Source: Gp13-AA77 sp035946735
Lineage (GTDB): Bacteria; Acidobacteriota; Terriglobia; UBA7540
Assembly (NCBI GenBank): GCA_035946735.1
Contig: DASYYZ010000089.1
Span: 5,770-69,769, forward strand
Reading direction: 5' to 3'
Length of the DNA: 64,000 nucleotides
A program made the translations under genes and the position numbers. Position 1 is the stretch's first letter; each line of letters begins with the position of its first letter. Below the pieces are notes generated by a model. The model was given only the letters and a program-made list of their open reading frames with translations, was not told the origin of the DNA and did not search any database. Positions 33,473 through 42,295 of the stretch are shown here, one piece after another.

Positions 33473-33673
33473 ATGCTGAGTTTCCTGCTTTGGTGCATTC
33501 TGCTGTTCTTCTGCTGGCCGCTGGCTCTGCTGGCGCTGGTGCTCTATCCGATCGTGTGGCTGCTTTTGCTGCCCTTTCGGATTGTGGGTATCGCAGTGGA
33601 CGGAGTCCTGCAATTGTTGTGGGCGATCGTGACTCTGCCGGCCCGGCTTCTGCGCGGCCGGACACACGCGTGA
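33473..33673 (+). CDS. Small hydrophobic membrane protein
   Basis: 66 aa with AAAGGA 7 bp before the ATG. Two membrane helices make up nearly all of it (LLWCILLFFCWPLALLALV, then IVGIAVDGVLQLLWAIV), ending in a basic tail. Typical of tiny membrane proteins common near transporter genes; function unknown. Followed by the MFS gene. Confidence 0.6.
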   Translation: MLSFLLWCILLFFCWPLALLALVLYPIVWLLLLPFRIVGIAVDGVLQLLWAIVTLPARLLRGRTHA

Positions 33674-33675
33674 CA

Positions 33676-33794
33676 CCAGGGGGCCGGGGACCAGGGATCA
33701 GGTGCCGGCCCCAGCGAAACCAGGCGCGCCCCCCAACGCGGGGCGCGTAACGAACTTTACGATCCAGAACCGCGAACAACGGATCACGGATAAC
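33676..33794. repeat. Two heptameric arrays upstream of the MFS gene
   Basis: 33676-33706 repeats GGGGGCC, GGGGACC, AGGGATC, AGGTGCC, the same G-rich class as inside the terminase and portal genes. 33767-33794 repeats GAACCGC, GAACAAC, GGATCAC, GGATAAC. Confidence 0.75.
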
Positions 33795-33800
33795 CGCCCG

Positions 33801-35051
33801 ATGAGCGATAAACCCATTCCCGAGCAGCGCTGGATGCGAGTGATCTTCGTCGCCTTCGTGATGTACACCATCGCGTTTATCGATCGCACAAACATCTCCC
33901 TCGCGATCCCAAGCATGAGCCGCGAACTGCACATGGATCCCGCTCAAGCCGGGAGCGCAGCCGGGATCTTCTTCTGGGGCTACATCGTTCTGCAAATCCC
34001 CGGCGGTTACCTCGCCAGCCGCTGGAGCGCCAAGCGCTTTGTCAGCATCCTGCTGATCGCCTGGGGTCTCTGCTCCGCTGCCACAGGATTTGTCCACACG
34101 TGGCGCGAGTTCTGGTGGATGCGCCTGCTGCTCGGCGTGACCGAGGGCGGTGTCTGGCCCGCCGTGCTGGTGCTGCTGGCTCACTGGTTCCCGCGCAACG
34201 AGCGCGCGCGTGCGAACGCCTACTGGATGCTATGCCTGCCGATCGCCGTGATTGTTTCGTCGCCGCTCTCCGGGTGGATCCTGGCGCACTGGAACTGGCG
34301 GGCGCTGCTGATCTCAGAAGGACTCCTGCCGTTTGTGTGGCTCATCATCTGGCTCACTCAGATCGTGGATCACCCGCATCAGGCAGGCTGGATCTCCACC
34401 GAGGAGTGCAACTACCTTGAACAATCCCTTCAGCAGGAATCCAGCCTGGTGGTATCAAAGGATTCTTTTCTCAGGACCTTGCTGCACCCGCAAGTGATGG
34501 TTCTGATTGTCGTCTATTTCCTCATCAATTGCGGAAATTATGGATACCTCTTCTGGTTGCCGAGCGCCCTCGAAGCCGCGCAGAAAATGGGCAATGTCCT
34601 GGTGGGCGTGTTGCAGGCGGTTCCCTACGTTCTGACGGCAATCGGTATGGTGGTCGTCTCCCGCCACTCTGACCGCCGGCGTGAGCGGCGCGGTCATGTG
34701 GCCGGCGCGCTGACGTGGGGCGGCCTCTTCCTCCTGGCCAGCGTGGCGCTCAGCCACCGCTCTCCCCTGCTTTCTTTCATATGCATCTGCCTGGTGGGCG
34801 CCGGTTCTTATGGCGGGCATGGTCCCTTCTGGGCCATCCCTACCGAGACGTTGCCGGCTGAAGTGAGCGGCTCCGCCATGGGGCTCATCAACGCCATCGG
34901 CAATCTGGGGGGTTATTTTGGGCCGCTGGCAGTAGGCGAGATCCGAAAATACACCGGCAACTTCGTCTACGCGTTTGGATCGCTCGGCGTGGCCCTCCTG
35001 GCGGCGTCGCTCTTCTGCCGGCTGCTCCGGAAGGCGCCAACGCAAGCTTAG
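33801..35051 (+). CDS. MFS transporter, anion:cation symporter (ACS)-like
   Basis: 416 aa from ATG 33801; a longer frame from 33702 would translate a heptameric array, which argues against it. Twelve hydrophobic helices. The N-terminal domain carries AFIDRTNISLAIPSM and GSAAGIFFWGYIVLQIPGGYLASRW, signature features of the ACS family (hexuronate, glucarate, tartrate and phthalate porters). The substrate is probably an organic anion; which one cannot be told. Converges on the deiodinase-like gene. Confidence 0.85.
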   Translation: MSDKPIPEQRWMRVIFVAFVMYTIAFIDRTNISLAIPSMSRELHMDPAQAGSAAGIFFWGYIVLQIPGGYLASRWSAKRFVSILLIAWGLCSAATGFVHTWREFWWMRLLLGVTEGGVWPAVLVLLAHWFPRNERARANAYWMLCLPIAVIVSSPLSGWILAHWNWRALLISEGLLPFVWLIIWLTQIVDHPHQAGWISTEECNYLEQSLQQESSLVVSKDSFLRTLLHPQVMVLIVVYFLINCGNYGYLFWLPSALEAAQKMGNVLVGVLQAVPYVLTAIGMVVVSRHSDRRRERRGHVAGALTWGGLFLLASVALSHRSPLLSFICICLVGAGSYGGHGPFWAIPTETLPAEVSGSAMGLINAIGNLGGYFGPLAVGEIRKYTGNFVYAFGSLGVALLAASLFCRLLRKAPTQA

Positions 35052-35120
35052 TACTGCTTTTCGCAATTATGGTCACGTATTGCAAACCTACTTTGCCCCT
35101 CACCACCGCTTCGCGGTCCC

Positions 35121-35141
35121 CCCTCTCCCTAGGGGAGAGGG
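35121..35141. terminator. Rho-independent terminator between convergent genes
   Basis: CCCTCTCCC/GGGAGAGGG form a 9-bp stem with a 3-nt loop, followed by GCTGGTTTTCC on the plus strand. It lies between the convergent MFS and deiodinase-like genes. On the minus strand no T-run follows, so termination is likely better for the MFS side. Confidence 0.55.
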
Positions 35142-35160
35142 CTGGTTTTCCTCGGATTCC

Positions 35161-35901
35161 TCACTTGGCCAAAGCCGTTTGAGCGGGGGCCGAGGCCAGT
35201 AATTTCTTCAAGCTCGCCGCCATCTCCGCCGACTTAAAGCCAAAGGGTCCCGGCCTGCTTTTGTATGCTACGCGCCCCTCTCGATCAATAATGTAAAGGC
35301 GATCAGGGTGGGCGGCGTATCCTGTTTGGGTGGTGTTCTCCATATCATCAATCACCGCCGGGATTCTGATAGAAAGCTTCGTAATGCATTGGCCGGCTAC
35401 TTCGCAGCGCTGCTGGAAGTCCTTCGGGTTGAGGACATTAATATTTTCGTCTACATTGGCATCAGTCTGCCAAACGTCGACGGGGTGCGCCTCCATGATG
35501 TAAACCACCAGAAAGGCAACTCGATCTTTGTATTCGTCATACAGCTTGTTGAGCGCGGGAACCTCCCGGCGAAAGGGCGGTCACGTGTAGCTCCCGAAAA
35601 CCAGCACCACTGGCTTTTGCCCCCGAAACGAAGATAGGCGGATGTGCTCCTGCCTGTTCACGGTGGGAAGGTTGAAGTCAGGAGCCTCAGTGCCCACCGT
35701 TAACTTTCCCGCCCGAACGATGTTGAAAAGCGTCTCCAAGGGAATCAGTTTCCACAAGGGATGGGGTAAATTCACCATCACCCGGCTGAAAACTTCCAGA
35801 TTGGGAATCGTCGCTGCGAATGCTCCCAACAAGACGATGTAAAGGCCTGCAACGATTAACACCGCACGGCCTAGGTTACGTACCACTCGACGGAAACTCA
35901 T
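35161..35901 (-). CDS. Iodothyronine-deiodinase-like selenoprotein (in-frame TGA = selenocysteine)
   Basis: 246 codons; codon 107 is TGA (35581-35583). Before it: a membrane anchor (about 12-32), then APDFNLPTVN and KPVVLVFGSYT. After it, in the same frame: PPFRREVPALNKLYDEY, FLVVYIMEAHPVDVW, and RLYIIDREGRVAYKSRPGPFGF. Vertebrate deiodinases read NFGSCTUPSF, then IEEAHASDGW and YIIQEGRILYKGKPGPW, so TGA falls exactly at the catalytic Sec. A hairpin with GG in its loop follows. Read conventionally, the gene is two broken halves. A thioredoxin-fold redox enzyme facing the periplasm is likely; the substrate is unknown. Bacterial deiodinase-like selenoproteins are known from sequence surveys. 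No sel genes lie in the window. Confidence 0.85.
35554..35571 (-). promoter_or_regulatory. Candidate bacterial SECIS hairpin
   Basis: Reading the mRNA from the TGA, 17 nt separate it from a loop GGU enclosed by CGGGA/UCCCG (35556-35568), with two further G-C pairs after a bulged C (to 35554 and 35571). Known bacterial SECIS elements have a short stem, an apical loop starting with G or GG and the loop 16-37 nt after UGA, so this fits. It lies within the coding sequence, as expected for bacteria. Confidence 0.65.
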
Positions 35902-36003
35902 TGCCCTACACTCCTCAGGTCAGATAAGACACGTTCCTGTCATCATCTCGCGGACTTCTGCCTCCGGGAAAGACCGAGCTTTCGCGGCAAAACGATACCA
36001 TCA

Positions 36004-39000
36004 TCAAAAAGCGAACCTTACGCTGACTTGCAAGATCCTCGGGTCAAACGCCCGCGTGGACTTGCCGAAGCTCGACGTGGTCGAGTAGGTCTTGTCGGGC
36101 TTCAGCGCCAGCGCGAGGTCGTCGTTAGGGATGTATAGATTGACGTTGTTGAGCGTGTTGAAAGACTCAAAGCGGAACTGCAGCTCCTTCCCTTCCCGAA
36201 CACGAAAGCTGCGTGTCAGCGCCAGATCGGCGTTCACCTGATGCGGTCCTCGATAGACGTCTCGACCCAGAGTTCCGTTAGTGCCCGGAGTAGGAATCGG
36301 GAAAACATTGGGATTGAATAACCCGCTCAGAAAATCCTGTTGGCTAAATGAAGACTTTACAGCGCCAGGAGCCGGAGCATCGGGGCGGTCGTAGTAGCCG
36401 CCGTTGATGCCGCCGCCGCCGTCCGCATTGAAATCGCAACCCGCTTGATAGGAAGCTGAACAATACACGCTGAAGGGCCTTCCCGATTGCGCCACGATGA
36501 TAGTCGAGATTTGCCAATTGTTCCCAATCTTTCCCAACAAATCGTTGCCCTTTGACAACCTGGGCGTCCAAAGCGCGGACCCCGTTACACGTTGCGGGAT
36601 GTCGAATTCCGAAGGCCCCCGCTCGCATCGCAGGCAAGCAGCGTTTTCGGGTCCCTTCCCGGGTTCGGCATTGTCGTTCTGGGCAGCGGTGTTGGTGTCT
36701 GAACTGTCATCGATCCATTTGGACCAGCGGTAATTGGCCTGCAGCGTCAGTCCGCTGCCGAGCCGGTGACGCACTTCGGCGGTCAGAGCGTTGTAACTTG
36801 AGGTTACGCCGTTGGTCATGTACGTCACCGTGGCAAAATTTGGGTTGATGCGGTCCAACTTTCCATCCAGCAGATCGCCATCGACGCGGTTAATGTCATC
36901 TCGCCGCTCCAGGTTGATGCCGTTGGTGCCGACGTAGCCGATCTCCACAATCCAGCTGGAAACGACTTCGCGCTGGATATTGAAAAACCAACTCTCGCTA
37001 TATTGCGTTTTGATGTTAGGGTTGTCCACCGTGACCGCGAGGCGAATGGATGGTGTTCCCGGCGCGGTCACTACACCTCCCTGCGCATTGAGAGCCGTCT
37101 GGAACTGCGGATTGAAGGGTACCGGAATGCCATAAAGAATATTGGTCCCGATTCCCACGTTCGGCTGAAGGACGGCCTGAATATCAAATGGAGGATTCGA
37201 AGATTGCCCCAGCAACGAACGTTCGTGAAGGGGTTGGTAAGCTAGACTATAGCCTGCCCGGATGGAACTCTTGCCATCGCCGAAGGGATCGTAGGCAAGA
37301 CCCGCGCGGGGTGAGAAGTTGGCCTTTTGGGGATCAAACAGTTGAGTCACATGCCCCACAGAGGCGTTAGCGAGTCTCTCGCTATAAGTACCTCCTGAAC
37401 CCCAGGTCAGGTTGCTCATGCGCCCGTAACGCTCCGAAGGGTCGCCGAAATAGTCGTGACGCACCCCGAGGTTCAGGGTCAGCCGCGAAGTGGCCTTCCA
37501 GTCGTCCTGAACAAAGGCGCCAGTCTCATAAGATGAGTAATCGCGGTCGGTTCTGGTAAGAGTTCCGGTCGCGGGATTGACAATGAGAACCTGCTCGAAA
37601 GGATTGTCGACGGCAAAATCAAGCAGGTTATTGAAAAAGAAAGTGCCCGCAGCGGGGGGGCCGAGTCCAAATCCGATGAAAAGTTTTCGCAGTTCCAGCC
37701 CGGTGCGAAGGACGTGTCTGCCGCGGGTAAGTGTTAGGGTATCCCTGGCCTCATAGGTTCGAAGATGCGTCTGGAGCGGGACTTGGTCGCCGAACGGGGC
37801 CGTCACCCCAGTAATGTTGATGATGGGGTATTGCGCATACGGTGTGCTGTATCCGATAACGTCATCATTGAATGAAAATCTGGCGTCATTCACCATCCGA
37901 TCGAAGACGTGGACTTCCCCGAAATTGAGATTCCCGAAGAAAAGGCCAGCCGGGTCAACAAAACCTCGCGTGGCCTGGCCCAGCGAAGTCAGCCCCGAAG
38001 AGGACGCGCCGTTATTTCGCTCATCATCCGCGATCCACCGGCCAGTCAGCGAGTCCTTTCCGTTGGCGAACGAATGGTCTACCCGTGCCATATATTGGTC
38101 GTCCCGGAGGTCGTCATGCAGGATCACTGCAGCGGTCCCGGTGCCAGGAATCACTGCTCCCTGGGGAGTCGTGAGGTCCACTTCGCCCTGGTATTCCTTT
38201 CCGCCGGAACCAGGTGAGGGCGTCGGAGCCGGGAACTTTTTCAAGAGGCTTGCTGCAAGACTTGACGGCGAGGTGTTAAATACATAATTTCGGTACTCCG
38301 GCGTCTCCACCTGATAAGCCAACGCCTGGCCGAGAGCGTCACGAGTGCCTTCGTAGGTGCCGAAGAAGAATGTCTTATTCTTTCTAATCGGGCCGCCAAG
38401 ATTTGCTCCGAACTGGTTGAACACCAATGGAGGGGTCGAGGCCGCAAAGAAGTTTCTGGCATTGAGTACCGCATTCTTGTCGTATTCCCAAATCTTGCCG
38501 TGAAACTCGTTCGTACCGGACTTAGTCTGGATATTGACCACCGACCCGTTGCCACGCCCGTACTCGCTGGAGAAGTTGCCCGTCTGGACTTGGACCTCAT
38601 TGATAGACTCCAGGCTGGGCACGATGGCGGGCTCGCCTTGATTGAGAATGTCAGTATCCATTGACCCGTCGAGTACATAATTGTCGCCCCGAAAGCGGTT
38701 GCCGTTGACGGCGACAATGGGTGAGCCCACCAGTTTATAGGCAAAGCTCTTACCGGGGATATTCGTTGCGCCGGCGCTGAGACTGGTCAAAAAAAAGACG
38801 TCTCGATCAGGAATGGGCAGGTCCACGATTTGTTTGTGCTCCAAAGTATCCGAAAGACGCGCTTCGGTTGACACCGGCACCTGCGCCGCCTGCGCACTGA
38901 CTTTGACCGTCTGCTTACCTTCACCGACTACCAACCGAACGTTGATCTCCGTAAATTTCCCGACGTTCAGTTCCAAGCCCCGCTGCTCGAAGTTTTTGAA

Positions 39001-39273
39001 TCCACTGATGCTAACATTCACGTCGTAAGGTCCTGGTGCCAGGTCGGAAAGACTGAATTCCCCACTTTGGCCTGAGGTTGCGGAGCGTTTCTGGCCTGTG
39101 CTTTCATTTGTGACCACTACCGACGCGCGAGGAACAACGGATCCACTGGGGTCCGTTACCGTACCTTTAAGAGTCGCGTCGGTCAGTTGCCCAAAGGCAG
39201 CCGGGGTCAGTAGAACACCAAGCAAGATCGTCCATATGACAGCGATCTTTGAGATGGAGGCGTGTGCGGACAT
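36004..39273 (-). CDS. TonB-dependent receptor, acidobacterial carboxypeptidase-regulatory type
   Basis: 1089 aa. A signal peptide (about 1-28, ending AFGQ) precedes a carboxypeptidase-regulatory-like domain (about 30-120; TVTDPSGSVVPRASVVVTN, YDVNVSISGFK). A plug domain follows (GNRFRGDNYVLDGSMDTD, QVQTGNFSSEYGRGNGSVVNI), then a large outer-membrane barrel ending in LQVSVRFAF with a terminal Phe. This OmpA-like/Oar-type receptor is expanded in Acidobacteriota and probably imports oligosaccharides, peptides or chelates. No TonB or SusD-like partner is next to it, so the ligand is open. Confidence 0.93.
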   Translation of the reverse strand: MSAHASISKIAVIWTILLGVLLTPAAFGQLTDATLKGTVTDPSGSVVPRASVVVTNESTGQKRSATSGQSGEFSLSDLAPGPYDVNVSISGFKNFEQRGLELNVGKFTEINVRLVVGEGKQTVKVSAQAAQVPVSTEARLSDTLEHKQIVDLPIPDRDVFFLTSLSAGATNIPGKSFAYKLVGSPIVAVNGNRFRGDNYVLDGSMDTDILNQGEPAIVPSLESINEVQVQTGNFSSEYGRGNGSVVNIQTKSGTNEFHGKIWEYDKNAVLNARNFFAASTPPLVFNQFGANLGGPIRKNKTFFFGTYEGTRDALGQALAYQVETPEYRNYVFNTSPSSLAASLLKKFPAPTPSPGSGGKEYQGEVDLTTPQGAVIPGTGTAAVILHDDLRDDQYMARVDHSFANGKDSLTGRWIADDERNNGASSSGLTSLGQATRGFVDPAGLFFGNLNFGEVHVFDRMVNDARFSFNDDVIGYSTPYAQYPIINITGVTAPFGDQVPLQTHLRTYEARDTLTLTRGRHVLRTGLELRKLFIGFGLGPPAAGTFFFNNLLDFAVDNPFEQVLIVNPATGTLTRTDRDYSSYETGAFVQDDWKATSRLTLNLGVRHDYFGDPSERYGRMSNLTWGSGGTYSERLANASVGHVTQLFDPQKANFSPRAGLAYDPFGDGKSSIRAGYSLAYQPLHERSLLGQSSNPPFDIQAVLQPNVGIGTNILYGIPVPFNPQFQTALNAQGGVVTAPGTPSIRLAVTVDNPNIKTQYSESWFFNIQREVVSSWIVEIGYVGTNGINLERRDDINRVDGDLLDGKLDRINPNFATVTYMTNGVTSSYNALTAEVRHRLGSGLTLQANYRWSKWIDDSSDTNTAAQNDNAEPGKGPENAACLRCERGPSEFDIPQRVTGSALWTPRLSKGNDLLGKIGNNWQISTIIVAQSGRPFSVYCSASYQAGCDFNADGGGGINGGYYDRPDAPAPGAVKSSFSQQDFLSGLFNPNVFPIPTPGTNGTLGRDVYRGPHQVNADLALTRSFRVREGKELQFRFESFNTLNNVNLYIPNDDLALALKPDKTYSTTSSFGKSTRAFDPRILQVSVRFAF

Positions 39274-39974
39274 TTCGAGATGCTCCTTTATACTTCTGCA
39301 ATGTGCGGGCGCTGACCCGTGTTGGTTGTTGAATTCTCGATTGCTTTAATGAGGCCCAAGTCCGATCAAGGACGCAACTTTAGTGCGTCGCTCGATCCCA
39401 CGGCAATAGCGACGAGGTGTTACTGGACATCAATAAGTCGATTAACGGTCTTGAAATATTACGGCAGCTCCCGATTCACCTGTTTGTCTTGGTCCACACT
39501 TGGTGCATCGCTTTCATTCGGAGCATGCAGAATATTGGGCACAAAATTACTTGACTCAACCACGGGCCCCGGGTGAGACTCGCATCAGGGCCAAGGGCGC
39601 GGCATCAGCCAGACCCTATGACCGCAGGCGTGAGCATCGGCAGACCTGAATTGTCCGAACGAAGCCACTAGGTTGTTGAAAACAAAGGACAGCGCTTTCT
39701 CTACCGGCGTTAAAGCCATCAGGTCTTTGAAAATACATGGTTTATCAATTCAAAGCCGTCATAGTACTGATAATACAGCGGTTATATAGATCAGGTCAAC
39801 CCTCTCGCCAGAATCTCCCAGCCAGAGCGCAGAGGCATCGACTACCCAAACAGCAAGGTGTTAACCGAGAACCCCCTCGAGCCGTTATAGAGGACGGAGC
39901 CACATGCTGGCGTCCCGAACGGCATCCCGGCCTGGCAGCAGTTCGGGGCCGAAACAAGCGAGAGGGGTCAGTCA
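39274..39974. other. 700-bp gene-free spacer
   Basis: No frame here has a ribosome site, length or composition to be convincing. It should hold the divergent promoters of the TonB receptor (minus) and the membrane protein at 39975 (plus), but no box is clear. Base composition around 39700-39800 is AT-richer than the genes. Confidence 0.5.
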
Positions 39975-40856
39975 ATGACAAACATTTTCATCAATCGAAA
40001 GAGCTACTTGAGAGGAGCCGGCTTGGCAGTCGCGCTCCTGTGTTGGGCTGGCGCCGGCTCAGGATTGGCTCTGGCGCAGAAACCGGCAGCCGACACGATT
40101 CGAGCCAGCCAGGTGGAGCAAGCCACCCCGGCCGAGATCGATGCCGAGCGCGGCGCGCTGGATCGTTTCCTGGACGCCCACCCTGAAATTCAGAATGACG
40201 TGCTGTCCGAGCCCCAGCGAGTTAACGATCCGAATTACATTCACGACCATCCCGAGCTGCAAGCTTTCCTGGAAGCTCATCCGCAGGTGAAGGCGGATCC
40301 GCGATCCTTCATCAGCCCGGCGAATTGGAGACTGCTCAACCGCCGCAGCGACACGGACGAACTTCTTGGCTGGTTCGTTCCGTTTTCAGTCTTTGTGGTT
40401 TGCCTGCTCGCCGTTCTTTGGGTGCTTCGCTACGTGCTGGAGAACCGGCGTTGGAACAAGACATTTAAGGTTCACGAGGAAGTGCACGCCAAGCTGATCG
40501 AGAAGTTCGCCTCCGGGCAGGAACTCACCGCCTACATGCAGTCCGAAGCCGGACGGCGCCTGCTCGAATGGACTCCGCCCTCGTTCGACATGCCGTCGCG
40601 AGGCGTGCCCGCGGCGGCGGGACGAATTGTCTGGTCGATCCAGGCCGGTTTGATCCTGGGTCTGGTCGGGTTCGGGCTTCTGTTCATCCGCGACCGCATG
40701 CCGGACGCCGTTGAGCCCCTGCTGGTCTTCGGAACCCTCGGCCTGACGATTGGCGCCGGGTTCATTCTCTCGGCGCTCATCTCGTATGGCCTCTCCAAGC
40801 AGCTCGGATTGTTGAACGGCGCGCGACATGTTGGCGCCCCGCTCGCCGGCCGTTGA
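39975..40856 (+). CDS. Membrane protein with His-Pro repeat motif, next to sigma/anti-sigma genes
   Basis: 293 aa. A signal-like helix (about 13-35) is followed by a soluble part with a repeated FLDAHPEI/FLEAHPQV-type motif (residues about 65-110; DHPELQ lies between). Then a membrane helix (about 133-152), a cytoplasmic stretch, and a two-helix hydrophobic hairpin near the C-terminus (about 222-280). No known family. It lies just upstream of an ECF sigma factor and an anti-sigma-like gene, so the three may form one unit. Confidence 0.7.
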   Translation: MTNIFINRKSYLRGAGLAVALLCWAGAGSGLALAQKPAADTIRASQVEQATPAEIDAERGALDRFLDAHPEIQNDVLSEPQRVNDPNYIHDHPELQAFLEAHPQVKADPRSFISPANWRLLNRRSDTDELLGWFVPFSVFVVCLLAVLWVLRYVLENRRWNKTFKVHEEVHAKLIEKFASGQELTAYMQSEAGRRLLEWTPPSFDMPSRGVPAAAGRIVWSIQAGLILGLVGFGLLFIRDRMPDAVEPLLVFGTLGLTIGAGFILSALISYGLSKQLGLLNGARHVGAPLAGR

Positions 40857-40915
40857 GATTGCATCGGGCCGGCAGCTGATCGTTGAGAGCCTGCCGGCCC
40901 GATCATGGCAGAATT

Positions 40916-41497
40916 ATGAGCATGGCGGAAATCATCGTGGCGGAACTGGAAAGTTCAAAGGTCGGGGCGGAGGCGGCTGAACAAGCTTTCCACATGGACG
41001 AGCAGACCTTTCGGCTGTTCTACGAAAAAACGGCTCGCTCGCTAGGATCGTATCTGGCGCGTCTATGCAACGATGTGACGCTGGCCGAGGACCTGGTGCA
41101 GGAAAGCTACTACCGGTTTTTGCGCGCCGATCTCAAGTCCAGCGACGAGGCCTATCAGAAGAATTACCTTTACCGCATCGGCACCAATCTTGCGCGCGAT
41201 CACTGGCGCCGCTGGCCGCAAAGGGAGAAGGTGGAATTAGAAGCCACCGAGGAGTTGCGCTCCGACGATCGTACCGCCGAACAGGTCCAGCAGCGCGCGG
41301 ACCTCGGGAAAGCGCTCCAGAAATTGAAACCGCGAGAGCGCGAGATCCTGTGGCTGGCCTACGTGGAAGGGTCCAGCCACAAGGAGATCGCTGAAGTGGT
41401 AGGCTTGAGGGCGGGAAGCATCCGCCTGTTGCTGTTTCGTGCGCGGCGCAAGATGGCGGAGTTGATCCGCAAAGGCGGAAACGGGGAAGCGCTCTGA
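40916..41497 (+). CDS. ECF-type sigma-70 factor
   Basis: 193 aa from ATG 40916 (40922 also possible). Region 2 shows TLAEDLVQESYYRFL and YLYRIGTNLARDHWRRW; region 4 shows LKPREREILWLAYVEGSSHKEIAEVVGLRAGSIRLLLFRARRKMAEL. Directs RNA polymerase to a stress- or signal-specific promoter set. It lies between a membrane protein and an anti-sigma-like gene on the same strand, with the next start close downstream of its stop. Confidence 0.9.
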   Translation: MSMAEIIVAELESSKVGAEAAEQAFHMDEQTFRLFYEKTARSLGSYLARLCNDVTLAEDLVQESYYRFLRADLKSSDEAYQKNYLYRIGTNLARDHWRRWPQREKVELEATEELRSDDRTAEQVQQRADLGKALQKLKPREREILWLAYVEGSSHKEIAEVVGLRAGSIRLLLFRARRKMAELIRKGGNGEAL

Positions 41498-41502
41498 TCG
41501 AA

Positions 41503-42048
41503 GTGAGCAAGGGTATGAAGATTCAGCACTGTGACAGGGAACAACACGTGATTGACGCGCTCAAGTCCGGCCGTTGGGCCGGGGCCTGGGGCGAAGAGAT
41601 CCGGAAGCATGCTGCCGGTTGCGCAGTCTGCTCGGAAGTGGCGCTGGTGGCCACTGCGATGCGCCGCGAGGATGAATTGGCGCAGGCGGAAGTCAGGTTG
41701 CCGAGCGCAGGACTGGTGTGGTGGAAATCCCAGCTCTCCGCGCGCCGCGCCGCGGAGCGACGCGCTACGCAGCCGATCGCGTGGGCGGAGCGCCTGGCGC
41801 AGTTTCTTGGCGTCATTACCGTGATCGGACTTAGTCTTTGGCAGTGGCCCCGGATTGCAGGGTGGTTCGGCGGAACGAAAGAGCTGGCGCGGGTCCCTGC
41901 CAGCGGGATCGTGGAGGGGTCGCGCCATTTCTTCGAGATGCTTGGCCGGGGATTCGGCCAGTCGCCCATCTATCTGGTGCTGGTGAGCGCCGGTACTTTT
42001 CTGACGCTGGTTGCCTTCGCCGCATACGCGGTCTGGCGCGAAGAGTAG
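41503..42048 (+). CDS. Anti-sigma-factor-like membrane protein with zinc-finger motif
   Basis: 181 aa, GTG 41503 (ATG 41515 possible). The N-terminus has EEIRKHAAGCAVCSEV, the HxxxCxxC pattern of zinc-dependent anti-sigma domains (zf-HC2). Two membrane helices follow (about 98-115 and 155-175), the second near the end. It probably holds the upstream ECF factor inactive at the membrane; the periplasmic loop would be the sensor. Spaced 5 bp after the sigma gene. Confidence 0.8.
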   Translation: MSKGMKIQHCDREQHVIDALKSGRWAGAWGEEIRKHAAGCAVCSEVALVATAMRREDELAQAEVRLPSAGLVWWKSQLSARRAAERRATQPIAWAERLAQFLGVITVIGLSLWQWPRIAGWFGGTKELARVPASGIVEGSRHFFEMLGRGFGQSPIYLVLVSAGTFLTLVAFAAYAVWREE

Positions 42049-42106
42049 ATTCGCGGACCAGGAGCCGTTGATGGCACCAGGCGAGGACCGGCTGAAGCCG
42101 GGCAAG

Positions 42107-42295
42107 TCAACGCGGCTCGGGAATTCGAAGGTCGCGGCAAGTTTTGCGGGCGAGAATATCGTTGATCTCTGTATGGCGGGGGACGGTGGAGACTTTGTTT
42201 TGGAAGGGATTCGCGAACACCGTATGCCTGCTCCCTTCACGCAGTTGCCGGCACCCGTTCTCTTCCAGATGCCGGATCAACTCACGTCGCTTCAC
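42107..42295 (-). CDS. hicA: HicA-type mRNA interferase toxin
   Basis: 62 aa, normal for HicA. The dsRBD-like fold shows MKRRELIRHLEENGCRQLRE, then GSRHTVFANP with the catalytic His24 and RHTEINDILARKTCRDLRI. HicA cleaves mRNA when free of its antitoxin. It starts 4 bp inside the end of the upstream hicB gene (ATGA overlap), so the two are translationally coupled, with the antitoxin first. Confidence 0.9.
   Translation of the reverse strand: MKRRELIRHLEENGCRQLREGSRHTVFANPFQNKVSTVPRHTEINDILARKTCRDLRIPEPR

Noticed and set aside
6224..33794. CRISPR arrays
   Set aside because: The repeats are 7-bp, degenerate and have no spacers of uniform length; no cas genes.
33174..34184. 336-codon open frame opposite the MFS gene start
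   Set aside because: Translates heptameric arrays and antisense MFS sequence; no homology.
35161..35163. A second selenocysteine at the final TGA of the deiodinase-like gene
   Set aside because: Sequence beyond it has no homology and no hairpin with a G-loop at the right distance; it is the normal stop.
39737..40186. 149-codon frame in the spacer upstream of 39975
   Set aside because: Overlaps the start of a better gene, has no ribosome site and no recognisable features.
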